A stretch of 64,000 bases of DNA from Lysobacterales bacterium (GTDB lineage: Bacteria; Pseudomonadota; Gammaproteobacteria; Xanthomonadales; Rhodanobacteraceae): assembly GCA_016707485.1 (NCBI GenBank), contig JADJHN010000002.1, positions 1,426,001 through 1,490,000 on the forward strand, read 5' to 3'. The translations under genes and the position numbers were made by a program. How positions within the stretch are numbered: position 1 is the stretch's first letter; each line of letters starts with the position of its first letter. Below the pieces are notes generated by a model. It did not search any database. It worked only from the letters and a program-made list of their open reading frames with translations, and had not been told where the DNA came from. Positions 37,938 to 48,563 of this stretch are shown here, in pieces.

Positions 37938-38528
37938 TCACTCACCACGGTACTCGAACACCTTGACCACGCGCTCGACGCCGGGGACGTTGCGTGCGAT
38001 CTCGGTGACAATCTCATCCTCGGCGTGGCTGATGATGCCCATCAGGTAGACCACCCGATGCGCCGTGCTGACCTTGACCCGGGTCGCATCGAAGCCGGGC
38101 ACGCTGGTCGCATCGGCGAGGGCCAGCTTGACGCGAGCGGTGATCTTGTTGTCGTTGCGCCGCGTCCAGAATCCTTCGGGTTCCATGACCTCGATTTCGT
38201 TGACGATGCGCTGCACGCCTTCGAAGCCGGTGACCGTGGTTTGCGCGCGTTGCTTGAGTTCGGGCGTGCGCACTTCGCCCATCAACAGCATGACGCCGTT
38301 GTAGACCGCGATCATGACGCGGTTCTTGAGGACGAGTTCCTTGTCCTTGTTGATCGTGTCGTAGGCACCCATCTGGATGCGCTTGTCGTCGACGACGGTG
38401 CCGAAGCCGCGGCGATCGTGGACGGAGGATCCGGTTGCCACCGCGCCAGTGGCGACGACTGCGATGCAGCCATTCAGCAAGGGCAGCAGCAGGAGCATCA
38501 ACAGCACGGGTTGCAGACGGAAGCGCAT
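37938..38528 (-). CDS. dolP: BON-domain outer-membrane lipoprotein DolP/YraP
   Basis: 196 residues from the ATG at 38528 (GAGGA site). The signal ends in lipobox LLNGC near residue 20. Two BON domains follow (NRVMIAVYNGVMLLMGEVRT, and VKVSTAHRVVYLMGIISHAE), each with the conserved Gly pattern. DolP supports outer-membrane integrity and division-site function in E. coli. Last gene of the lpoA-yraN-dolP unit. Confidence 0.92.
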   Translation of the reverse strand: MRFRLQPVLLMLLLLPLLNGCIAVVATGAVATGSSVHDRRGFGTVVDDKRIQMGAYDTINKDKELVLKNRVMIAVYNGVMLLMGEVRTPELKQRAQTTVTGFEGVQRIVNEIEVMEPEGFWTRRNDNKITARVKLALADATSVPGFDATRVKVSTAHRVVYLMGIISHAEDEIVTEIARNVPGVERVVKVFEYRGE

Positions 38529-38538
38529 CAGGATTTCC

Positions 38539-38895
38539 TCACTGGATATCGAAGGCATTGCGTTGCCAGTCGAACGTCGGCGCGGCAGCGCTGCCGCTGA
38601 TGGCCATGACATCAAATCGGCACGGATGGTGGGCGAGCGCGGGGTTGGCTTGCAGGAACAGGCTGGCCGCCTTGCCGAGGCGACCACGCTTGCTGGCACC
38701 CACCGAATCAAGCGCGCCGCCGAATGCCTGCGAGCGCCGATAGCGCACTTCCAGGAAGACGACCGTGTCGCGATCGCGCAGGACCAGGTCGAGTTCGCCA
38801 AAGCGACTGTTGAAGTTGCGCACCAGCAGGACCAGCCCTTCGCGCTGGACATGGGCCAGGGCGAGATCCTCGAATTGCGAACCGGTGCTGCGCAT
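38539..38895 (-). CDS. yraN: YraN family (UPF0102) nuclease-fold protein
   Basis: 118 residues from the ATG at 38895, overlapping the lpoA stop as TGATG. The restriction-endonuclease-like core is visible: FGELDLVLRDRDTVVFLEVRYR with the E-x-D ... E-V-R catalytic pattern, and CRFDVMAI. Its function is unknown; the family sits next to lpoA in many proteobacteria. Confidence 0.92.
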   Translation of the reverse strand: MRSTGSQFEDLALAHVQREGLVLLVRNFNSRFGELDLVLRDRDTVVFLEVRYRRSQAFGGALDSVGASKRGRLGKAASLFLQANPALAHHPCRFDVMAISGSAAAPTFDWQRNAFDIQ

Positions 38896-40724
38896 CAATC
38901 GCCGCCTTGCTGGATCGGCAGTGGATCAAGCGCGCCCTGCACGGGCTGGGCGACGCCGTCGACAAAGCGCGCCCAGGTCAGCACGCGATGGATGCGTCCA
39001 AAGCTGTCGGCGGCGAGTTGTCCGCTGGCGCCATCCAGGTAGGTTTCCGGATGCGCCAGCAACCAGTCCATGTAGGGCAGCAGGGCATAGGCATCCATGC
39101 CGAAGGCGAACAGGCGGCCGCCGACGCCGTTGGCGCTGGCCAGCTCGCGGGCGATGGCATTGTGGTCCGGGCGCGCCGGCACTGGCGAAAACAACCAGGT
39201 CGCATCGCAGAACTCGACGCCGTTGAGATCGCGATCGAGCGCTGCATTGAGTTCACCGGCATTGACATGCGAGGTGGCGAACACCGGCGCATTGATTCCG
39301 GCCAGTTTGAGCTGCGGGACGAGCAGGCGCGCCTGTTGCGGGCGCATGCTGATGAAGATCCCGGCATCGGCGGGGGCGATGCGTGCGCTGCCCTCGCCGG
39401 CACTGGTGTCGGCAATCGCGCTCGCCGCCTGCAGGATTTCCGATTTGTAGTTGAATGCACTTTCCGGCAAGCGCGATTCGCCCACGATCGCTCCGCCACG
39501 CGCTTCAAACTGCGCGCGGAACGCGCGACCGGCACGTTCCGCCCAATCGGTCTGCGCGCCGATCAACGCCGCGCGCGTGATGCCGAGGCCGAGCATGCGT
39601 TCGGCAGCCTGGGCACCTTCCGCATCCGGCAACAATCCGAATTCGGCACTGCCATGCGGCGGCACTTCCCCGGTATCCGGGTGATTGAGGGCAAGCACGC
39701 GCACCGGCAATGCCTGGCGGAACAAGGCGCCGACGGCTTCGCGCAAGAGCGGGCCAACGACGAAATCGGCACCGTCACTGACCGCCTGTGCATAAGCGGC
39801 CAGCGCATCCTCCGGGGATTTCCCGGCATCGTAGGTGCGCAACTGTGGCCGCTCGCGACTGTCATCGGAAAAATAAGCGGCGAAGAAGCCATCAAGGATG
39901 GATTGCGAAACACCGGCGACCGGTCCATTGAGCGGCAGGATCAGGGCCACCTGGCGCGGCGCATGGAAACCTTCCCGGCGCAGGTCGTTGTCGGCATTCG
40001 GGATCAGCGTGCCGACCGGTCGTTGCGGTCGCGGCACATCGCGCGGCAACATTTGTCCGCGCAGCTTCAGGGCCTGCTCGATCCACGGCAGCAACGCATC
40101 ATCCGGCCGCAGGGAATAGGCGCGGCCTTTCAGCGTCGCGTCGTCGAGCGTGCCGAGCAATTCGGTGATTTGCTCGCGGTTGATGTCGCGGTCGTGCCCG
40201 TCCAGCTCGGCATCGAGCGTGGCGCGGATGCGGGCGGCGGCAAAACGGTCGCCGCGCGCATTGGCCGTGCGTGCGCGCAACTCGCTGTAGCGCAGGCGAA
40301 GTCGCTCCGGTATCGAATCCTCATTCGTGGCCAAAAGCATCGAAGCACGCTCGGCATCACCGCGCTTCAGCGAAACCTCGGCATCGATCAGGTCGAGGCG
40401 AAATGATTCATCCGCGTCGAGGCGATTGCGGCGGATTTCGCTGATCGCCCGCGCGGCACCATCGAGATCGCCATTCTCGCGCAGCACTTCCGCGGCGCGC
40501 AGGCGATAGTGCGCACTTGCGCTGCCGCTGCTGCCCTCGGCCAGGGCCAGGAACTGCCTGGCCGCGGCATCGAGATCGCCTTCGCTTGCCAGCTGTTCGG
40601 CCTGGCGGGCTTGCGGCGAGTCGGCGCGGGTCATCGGATCGCTGCTCATGCAGGCGCCCAGCGACAGCGCGGTCAACATGATCAGGAGTTTCAGGCAGTT
40701 GGACAGACGTGCGGAAAAGGGCAT
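38895..40724 (-). CDS. lpoA: Penicillin-binding protein activator LpoA (YraM)
   Basis: 609 residues. A lipoprotein signal with lipobox LGAC near residue 25 leads to a helical TPR-like N-domain (SASAHYRLRAAEVLRENGDL) and a periplasmic-binding-protein-like C-domain (VALILPLNGPVAGVSQSILDG, ADFVVGPLLREAV, APVFATSHVNAGE). LpoA activates PBP1A from the outer membrane. It is transcribed away from rsmI, as in E. coli. Confidence 0.93.
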   Translation of the reverse strand: MPFSARLSNCLKLLIMLTALSLGACMSSDPMTRADSPQARQAEQLASEGDLDAAARQFLALAEGSSGSASAHYRLRAAEVLRENGDLDGAARAISEIRRNRLDADESFRLDLIDAEVSLKRGDAERASMLLATNEDSIPERLRLRYSELRARTANARGDRFAAARIRATLDAELDGHDRDINREQITELLGTLDDATLKGRAYSLRPDDALLPWIEQALKLRGQMLPRDVPRPQRPVGTLIPNADNDLRREGFHAPRQVALILPLNGPVAGVSQSILDGFFAAYFSDDSRERPQLRTYDAGKSPEDALAAYAQAVSDGADFVVGPLLREAVGALFRQALPVRVLALNHPDTGEVPPHGSAEFGLLPDAEGAQAAERMLGLGITRAALIGAQTDWAERAGRAFRAQFEARGGAIVGESRLPESAFNYKSEILQAASAIADTSAGEGSARIAPADAGIFISMRPQQARLLVPQLKLAGINAPVFATSHVNAGELNAALDRDLNGVEFCDATWLFSPVPARPDHNAIARELASANGVGGRLFAFGMDAYALLPYMDWLLAHPETYLDGASGQLAADSFGRIHRVLTWARFVDGVAQPVQGALDPLPIQQGGD

Positions 40725-40851
40725 GGGCGGTATTTTCAGCGGCGACCCTCGAATGATAGCCCGGAAGCCGTCCGCCGGCCCGTGGCGAGGATCGACGCGT
40801 GATCCGGCACGCTCGGCTATTCTCGATCACCACAGCCTTGCGGAGACCATC

Positions 40852-41688
40852 ATGAACGAGCAGTCGGGACGACTTTGGGTGGTCGCCACACCGATCGGCA
40901 ATCTTGACGACCTCTCGAAACGGGCCGAAGCAATCCTGTGCGAAGTAGCCCTGATTGCCGCCGAGGACACCCGGCACAGTGGAGCGCTGTTGACCCGAAT
41001 TGGCAGCCGTGTCCCGACCATCGCCTTGCACGAGCACAACGAACGCGACCAGGTTGCGCGCCTGATCGAGGTCTTGCAGCAAGGCGGCAATGTCGTCCTG
41101 ATTTCCGATGCCGGCACACCCTTGATCAGCGATCCCGGATTCCGCCTGGTGCGCGCCGCGCGTGAAGCCGGCATCACCGTGTCGCCGGTGCCCAGGCCGT
41201 GCGCGGCCATTGCGGCCTTGTCGGTGGCGGGATTGCCCAGCGATCGTTTCATCTTCGAGGGTTTTCTCGCCGCCAAGGCGTCGGCGCGACGGGAGCGCCT
41301 GCAACAACTGGCTGCCGAATCACGCACGCTGATCTTCCACGAATCGAGCCATCGCATCCTCGATGCCGTGCGTGACATGGCCGTGGTGTTTGGCGCGCAG
41401 CGCCAGGCGGTGATCGCCCGCGAACTGACCAAGGTGTTTAGAAACCGTCCTCTCGGGATCACTGGCGGAGTTGCTTGAACGCATCAGCGCCGATCCCAAT
41501 CAGCAGCGCGGGAATTTGTCATCCTGGTTGCCGGCGCGAGTGGCGAGGAAGCCGACGCCACCCTTGCCGAGGGGCGTCGCGTGTTTGCTCTGCTTTGCGC
41601 GGAGATGGCCCCCGCACGCGCCGCTCGCATGGCCGCCGCAATCACCGGTGCCCCGCGCAAGCAGCTCTACCAAACCACGGCCGATTGA
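40852..41688 (+). pseudogene. rsmI: 16S rRNA (cytidine-1402-2'-O)-methyltransferase RsmI, disrupted by two indels
   Basis: The frame from 40852 reads LWVVATPIGNLDDLSKRAE, IAAEDTRHSGALL, LISDAGTPLISDPGFRLV and VIARELTKVF as in RsmI, then stops at 41478. An extra A at 41440 (TTTAGAAACC) shifts the frame: without it the sequence continues ETVLSGSLAELLERISADPN. A second indel at 41510-41511 returns to the first frame as EFVILVAGASGEEADATLAE and runs to KQLYQTTAD-stop at 41688, giving a normal length of about 278 residues. RsmI methylates C1402 of 16S rRNA with RsmH. Either two compensating errors in the assembly or a real inactivation. Confidence 0.85.
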
Positions 41689-41695
41689 GCACAAG

Positions 41696-41719
41696 AAAGC
41701 CGCGCCAAGGCGCGGCTTT
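41696..41719. terminator. Bidirectional terminator between rsmI and the nuclease gene
   Basis: Perfect 11-bp stem AAAGCCGCGCC/GGCGCGGCTTT with a very short AA loop. A residues on one side and T residues on the other allow use by both convergent genes. Confidence 0.75.
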
Positions 41720-41775
41720 CCGGATCCGTGGTTCAGCGCCTCCCCTGCGCATTGAGCAGGGGAGGAGATGCTGAA

Positions 41776-44562
41776 TTACTGGTCGCCGCCGAAGCTGTCG
41801 GCAAAGATGCGATCCGTCGCCAGGCGCACCACCAGGCCGTCGTGGTCGGACACGCCGACAGCCGTGGTACTGGCGTTGCCGACGGCATCGGCCGCATCCA
41901 GGTCGGCGCGGCCGTATTCGAAATCGACGAACCAGGTGCGTGCCGCGTCATTCAGCAGGGCGTGGTCGAGCACCTGCATGATGGGCACATCGCGGCCCTT
42001 GTCGAACGAACTGGCCTGCGTGTAACCAAGGATCGCGCCGAACTGCTCGGTGAACAGGAACGAATATTGTTCGTTGGCCGGCAGCGAGGTCACCGCGTTC
42101 CACAGCGGTGGCGAGACGATGTTGCCTCCTGGCAGGTCGAGCACATTCTTGTCGTTGTCGTAGGTGCCCTGGATCAGGCCGGTGATGTTCACGAAGCCGT
42201 CGCTGAACTGGTAGTCGTTGAAATCACCAATCACCAGCAACGGACGACTCGGCTGGGCAAGCTGCTCGGCTTGCACGCGGGCTGCAATCGACTTGGCCTG
42301 GGTGAAGCGCTTGAGGCGGTTGCGATCGACATCGGCTTGCGTGCAATTGGCTCCGCTTGGGGCGTCGACGCAACTGCGCGATTTCGGATGCACGACAATG
42401 GTCGCGAACGCCTGTCCACCGAACGTGCCTTCCAGCTTGAGCGAAGGCCGGTCGTGCAGGGTGTCGAGTTGGCCGTCATCCGGGTCGAACCAAGTTTCGG
42501 TTGCGTCGAGTTGGGTGACAACGACGTTGCTGATGCGATCGCTGCGCACCAGATAGCCGACATCGATGCCGCCGCCGTCATTGCCTTCCTCGAGATAGGC
42601 GGCGTAGGTGACCCCGGAATCGGCCGCGATCCGCGTGGCGAGGATCTGCAGTACGCCAAGATTCTCGACTTCGACCACACCGAGCACGTCGGGAGTTTCC
42701 AGCACGTTGACGACATAGTCCGACAGTCTTGCAACCTTGAGATCAAAGGCGGCCTGGTTGGGTTCGCCGCCATTGCCGCAGGCAAACGTGGTGTTGGACA
42801 GCGTGTCGCAGAAACGCAGCATGTTGAAGCTGCCGATGCGCAGTTCGGCACCGAGCTGGCCGGCCTTGACCGGGCGCGGAATCGGGTTGGCTTCGGTCAG
42901 CGTGAAACTGGTCGGCCAGACTTCGTAATCTCCGAAGTTGTAGGCGACCACGCCGGTTGCGCTGAAACGGCTGCCGCCGGTGATCGGCGTGTTCGGAGCG
43001 ACCGCGCCGAGGGCGTCGGCATCGACCTCGAAAATGTGTGGATTGCCGTTGAACTGCCCGGCATCCGGATTGTCGACGCCCGGGACCAGCGGATAGAGCA
43101 GACCTGGTGTGCGCAGCGAGCGCGTGCCGGATGCCGAAGCGAAGATCTGCGCATACGGATCCGAGCTGAAGTAGGGATTGGCGCGGGCGACGATGCCGTT
43201 GTCGATCTGCACGCGCATGCCCTCGAAGCATTCGAAGTTGGTCGTGCCGCAACTGAGGGCGAGGAGATCCTGCGAAGGCGTCGTGGCATCGAAGGTGATC
43301 GCGGTCGGCAATGGATTGCCGCTGTCCTGCACGACCAGGTTGCTGACGCCGTTGAGTTCGGTCAAGCCGAAGTATTCAACGACATTCGCGGTCAGGCCGA
43401 CCCGGTCGCCGACGAAAACCGTCGGTGCCGAAGCGGTGTAGACGTAGATGCCCTGCGAAGTCATCGCCGAAGCATCGACGTCGGCATCCGGGGTCTGCAT
43501 GTAGAAACCCGCCGGGCCCACCGCGGTGACGATGTTGCCGAGCGTGTTGATGCGCTGGCCGACGATCGGCGAGCTGTCGCCCGCGCCCTGGATGTCGTGG
43601 ATGGCGTAGGTGCCGACATCGTCGTCCTCGATCGTCGCGGTTGCACTCAGGCTGGTCGGCAGGGCACCGCTGACTGCGGTCAGGCTGATGCTGAAGCTGC
43701 GGTCGGATTGCGGCGTGGTATTGCCGAGCACGTCGATGGTGATCGTGGTCGAAGTGCCGGCGGCGGCGATGGAACCACTGCCCGTGGCGGCGGTGTAGTC
43801 GGTGCCGGCCAAGGCCGTGCCGTCAACCGTGGTGTAGTTGAAGCTGACGCCACCGCTCGGCGCGGCTTCGCTCAATTGCACGCTGAACTGGAACGGTGTG
43901 GTCGCGCCGTCGCCTTCGGCCAGGGCAATGTTGGCAACGCTGATGGTCGGCGTGCCGCCGCCGGGGCATTGCGCGATTGCAGTGGAGGTATTGCGCGGCG
44001 CGGCAGGCGCGACATTGAAATCGGCGGAGTTGACGCCGGTATTGGTGCAGCCGCCCGCCTTGCGGATTGCCGCGTTGACGGCGGACAAGGCGCCGGTCGG
44101 GGTCGGGCAATTGCTGCTTCCGAAGCCGACGAAATCGACGAAATCGGGCCCGGACGGGCATGCCGTGCCGTCGGGTTCGACGCTGCTTTTGGCCAGCAGC
44201 ACCTTGCCCGCAGAAGCGCTCATCGCAAGCGAGCCGGTGGCATCGGGAGTCGGTAACGGCGTCGTGCCGCCCGTACCTGCCGCCTCCTGCACCAGATAAT
44301 ACTGACCGGGTTGCAGGGTGATGGCAGTCAGCGGCGTGGCTGTCCAGGCGGTACCGGTAGAGGACGCATATTGTACGGTCCAGCCGGTCAGGTCCTGCGC
44401 CGTGCTGCCGGCATTGAACAACTCGATGAAATCGTGGGTGTAGGTGGAGCCGCTGTTGCCACCGCCGCCGTAGACCTGGCTGATGACGACTCCGGCATGC
44501 GCGCTGGTCGCGCCCGCTGCGAGCAGCAAGCTCGCCATCAGGATGTTGGTGATTCGGAACAT
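41776..44562 (-). CDS. Extracellular endonuclease of the ExeM/NucH type with LTD and Calx-beta domains
   Basis: 928 residues. After a signal peptide (to about residue 23) there is a lamin-tail domain (VVISQVYGGGGNSGSTYTHD), a Calx-beta-like domain (about 205-315), an OB-like region, and an endonuclease/exonuclease/phosphatase domain (about 595-905) with FNMLRF, VVEVEN, VVHPKSR, GDFNDYQ and the catalytic SDHDGLVV. Such enzymes degrade extracellular DNA in biofilms. The C-terminus is DRIFADSFGGDQ, similar to the tail of the metallopeptidase near 26-27.8 kb. Confidence 0.92.
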   Translation of the reverse strand: MFRITNILMASLLLAAGATSAHAGVVISQVYGGGGNSGSTYTHDFIELFNAGSTAQDLTGWTVQYASSTGTAWTATPLTAITLQPGQYYLVQEAAGTGGTTPLPTPDATGSLAMSASAGKVLLAKSSVEPDGTACPSGPDFVDFVGFGSSNCPTPTGALSAVNAAIRKAGGCTNTGVNSADFNVAPAAPRNTSTAIAQCPGGGTPTISVANIALAEGDGATTPFQFSVQLSEAAPSGGVSFNYTTVDGTALAGTDYTAATGSGSIAAAGTSTTITIDVLGNTTPQSDRSFSISLTAVSGALPTSLSATATIEDDDVGTYAIHDIQGAGDSSPIVGQRINTLGNIVTAVGPAGFYMQTPDADVDASAMTSQGIYVYTASAPTVFVGDRVGLTANVVEYFGLTELNGVSNLVVQDSGNPLPTAITFDATTPSQDLLALSCGTTNFECFEGMRVQIDNGIVARANPYFSSDPYAQIFASASGTRSLRTPGLLYPLVPGVDNPDAGQFNGNPHIFEVDADALGAVAPNTPITGGSRFSATGVVAYNFGDYEVWPTSFTLTEANPIPRPVKAGQLGAELRIGSFNMLRFCDTLSNTTFACGNGGEPNQAAFDLKVARLSDYVVNVLETPDVLGVVEVENLGVLQILATRIAADSGVTYAAYLEEGNDGGGIDVGYLVRSDRISNVVVTQLDATETWFDPDDGQLDTLHDRPSLKLEGTFGGQAFATIVVHPKSRSCVDAPSGANCTQADVDRNRLKRFTQAKSIAARVQAEQLAQPSRPLLVIGDFNDYQFSDGFVNITGLIQGTYDNDKNVLDLPGGNIVSPPLWNAVTSLPANEQYSFLFTEQFGAILGYTQASSFDKGRDVPIMQVLDHALLNDAARTWFVDFEYGRADLDAADAVGNASTTAVGVSDHDGLVVRLATDRIFADSFGGDQ

Positions 44563-44669
44563 GATTTTCCCCGCTGTATGTGAAACCGATTCGAAATGTT
44601 AGCGATGCCATTTGACGCTGGTATTGCACGGCTCGCACTCGGCAAGCCGTTCGCCCACAGGGCGGTCGA

Positions 44670-45737
44670 TCACGGGATCCGGGCAAAGACGGTGATTTCC
44701 TCGCGATCATGATAAAGCTGGCGGGCGCGCCATTCGACCCGCTTGCCGGCTGCGGACACGGTTTCCTGAACGAGCGTGCGACACAGGCAGACTTCGTCGT
44801 AGCGCTTCTTCATCGGCAACTTGAGGTTGAAGATGGCAAAGCGGCACCAGCCGTCAGCCAGCCACTCAGCCATGCGCGCGGCGACCTTGCGCGGCTGCTC
44901 GACCATGTCGCAGACCATCCAGTCGACCGGATCCTGCGGCTGATAGCGGAATCCGTCGGCGCGCAGATGGGTGACCAGGCCGGAATCGATCAGGCCCTGA
45001 TCCATCGGCCCGTTGTCGACGGCAGTGACGCTGATCGAGCGACGCACCAGTTGCCAGGTCCAGCCACCGGGCGAGGCGCCGAGATCGACTGCGCTCATGC
45101 CGGGCTTCAACCAGCGTTCGCGTTCACCGGCATCGAGCAGGGTCAGCAATGCTTCCTCGAGTTTGAGCGTCGAGCGGCTGGGCGCGGCGGAGGGAAAACG
45201 CAGGCGCGGGATGCCTCCGGGCCAGCCAGATGATCGGGCGATGTCGGCCTCGGCGACAAAGGCGGTTTGCGCGTCGATCAGGCAGACATGCAGACGCGTC
45301 GGCGATTGCGCATCGATCAACGACTCGCGTTTCATGGCCGCGATCAGCGCGTTGTTCAGCGAGCGGCAGAGGCCGGCCAGTTCGCGGGCGGCGTCGTTGT
45401 CGGGGGCTTCGATCCAGGCATCGCGATGACGTCGGCCCGTTGCACGGATCGCCGGCATCAGCAGGCCCAGGCGATCCTCGCGCGGCAAGCCATCGATCCT
45501 TGCGCCGACTTGCAGTAATTGGCGGGCGAAAACCAGATCCTGCCAGCGCACCGATGCGGCAAAGCGGGCACGCGCGGCCGGATCGGGGAAGACGAATTCA
45601 ACAAATCCACTATCGCGCTGGCTGCGGGCGAAGCCGGCGGTCGCCAACTCGGCATCCCTGGCGGCGAGTTCCTGCGCGCATTCGCTCTCGAAGCCGGGTC
45701 GGCAATAGGCCAGGATGCTGCGCGCGGATGCGTTCAT
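44670..45737 (-). CDS. rlmM: 23S rRNA (cytidine-2498-2'-O)-methyltransferase RlmM
   Basis: 355 residues from the ATG at 45737 (MNASARSILAYCRPGFE). THUMP-like N-domain and Rossmann SAM domain with MSAVDLGASPGGWTWQL, ADGFRYQPQDPVDWMVCDMV and the catalytic Lys region FNLKLPMKKRYDEV. It modifies C2498 of 23S rRNA. Third gene of a glnS-deaminase-rlmM unit, 37 bp after the deaminase. Confidence 0.92.
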   Translation of the reverse strand: MNASARSILAYCRPGFESECAQELAARDAELATAGFARSQRDSGFVEFVFPDPAARARFAASVRWQDLVFARQLLQVGARIDGLPREDRLGLLMPAIRATGRRHRDAWIEAPDNDAARELAGLCRSLNNALIAAMKRESLIDAQSPTRLHVCLIDAQTAFVAEADIARSSGWPGGIPRLRFPSAAPSRSTLKLEEALLTLLDAGERERWLKPGMSAVDLGASPGGWTWQLVRRSISVTAVDNGPMDQGLIDSGLVTHLRADGFRYQPQDPVDWMVCDMVEQPRKVAARMAEWLADGWCRFAIFNLKLPMKKRYDEVCLCRTLVQETVSAAGKRVEWRARQLYHDREEITVFARIP

Positions 45738-45774
45738 GCCGGGTCGGGCCGTCGCGTGGATTCGGCGCAATGGC

Positions 45775-46334
45775 TCAATAGCTTGTCCCGGCCAGCGAGC
45801 GGTACAGCTCGAAGATCGCGCGCGCCGGCTGGCGCTGAACATCGCGACGGACCGCGATGCCGCGCTTCTCGAGTTCGCCGATCCAGTCGGCGGGCAGGGG
45901 ACCTTCGTCGAACTCGCTGAGCTGCATCACATCTTCGGCGCGTGCACCAATCACCAGTTCGTCGATGCCCGCCCAGAAGCTCGCGCCGTAGCACATCGCG
46001 CAGGGCTGGGCGCTGGTGGCAAGCAGGTAGCGTGCGCCATCCTCGTTCAGGCGGAATCGCCCGATCCGCTTCTGCGCGCTCATGAAGGCCAACATTTCGG
46101 CATGCGCAACCGAGCATTGCTGTGGCACGACGCGATTGACGCCAACCGCGATCAGCTCGCCATCGCTGCGCAGGATCGCCGCGCCAAACGGACCTCCCGT
46201 GCCCAGCTCGACATTGCGCCGGGCCAGGCCAATGGCGAGCGCCATGCGTGCATCATCATCCGCGTAACGCACCGTGAAATCGATCTCGGCGTCGATCCAC
46301 TCCGGCAAGCTCAGTTCGATGGCAGCGTACGTGC

Positions 46335-46338
<4 letters not shown>
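45775..46338 (-). CDS. Zinc-dependent nucleoside/guanine deaminase family protein
   Basis: 187 residues with a GTG start overlapping the glnS stop (GTGA). The cytidine/guanine-deaminase zinc site is present: HAE in [11 protein letters not shown] and PCAMC in [31 protein letters not shown] is the usual upstream strand. The closest family is the guanine deaminase/tRNA adenosine deaminase-like nucleoside deaminases. The substrate is not predictable from sequence. Confidence 0.88.
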
Positions 46339-48065
<1,727 letters not shown>

Positions 48066-48107
48066 GCCGATGAAGCCGCGCCGGGCGGTAATGGGTCAAT
48101 CGGCAAG

Positions 48108-48401
48108 TTTAAGGCAACGCTGATCAAGTGGCACGGATCGCCACGACACCTGTCTGCGTGCAGATCGCGGCCGGCTGACGCAGATGGACCGACCGTCCTT
48201 CAAGGCAGCGCAACGAAGAGCTGCGCGCAGACAGGTGCCGCCTAGCCCATTGATTTCATGGAAGCAGGTGGCGCTCAGAAGGCTCGACATGCGCACTGCG
48301 CGGCTCGCCAAGGCGACCCGCCTTCACTTCGCCACCCAACACGACTGGCGGGCCTTCTGAAGGCCATGACGGTTGTGCCACTTGATCAGCGTTGCCTTAA
48401 A
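48108..48401. mobile_element. MITE-like element with 27-bp perfect inverted ends
   Basis: The 27 bases at 48108-48134 (beginning TTTAAGGCAACGCTGATC) are the exact reverse complement of 48375-48401. The 294-bp body holds no transposase gene; a secondary inverted pair, ACCTGTCTGCG/CGCAGACAGGT, lies in its left half. It sits 42 bp upstream of the glnS start. No clear target duplication was seen. Confidence 0.85.
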
Positions 48402-48456
48402 GCAGAGTCGACAGCTGTCCGCGTGGTTGGGCGTGGTTCCCATCTGATCTTGCCCC

Positions 48457-48560
48457 CGCATTCGTGGCCTGTTGCCCGAGTTCGGCGTGGTCATTGCACA
48501 AAGCGATGCGGCCTTGCATCGATTGCTGGCCGATCCCGATGCCGTTGCATTGCCACCTGG
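48457..48560 (+). pseudogene. Possible IS110-type transposase fragment
   Basis: One frame reads RIRGLLPEFGVVIAQSDAAL then HRLLADPDAVALPP, which resembles the central IRGLLAEFG segment of IS110/IS1111 transposases. Nothing on either side continues it. It lies between the MITE-like element and the GT-C-like gene. Confidence 0.4.
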
Positions 48561-48563
48561 GCG

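Noticed and set aside
41728..44256. Long plus-strand frame of about 840 codons opposite the nuclease gene
   Set aside because: The minus strand encodes a complete multidomain nuclease with signal peptide; the plus frame has no domain features.
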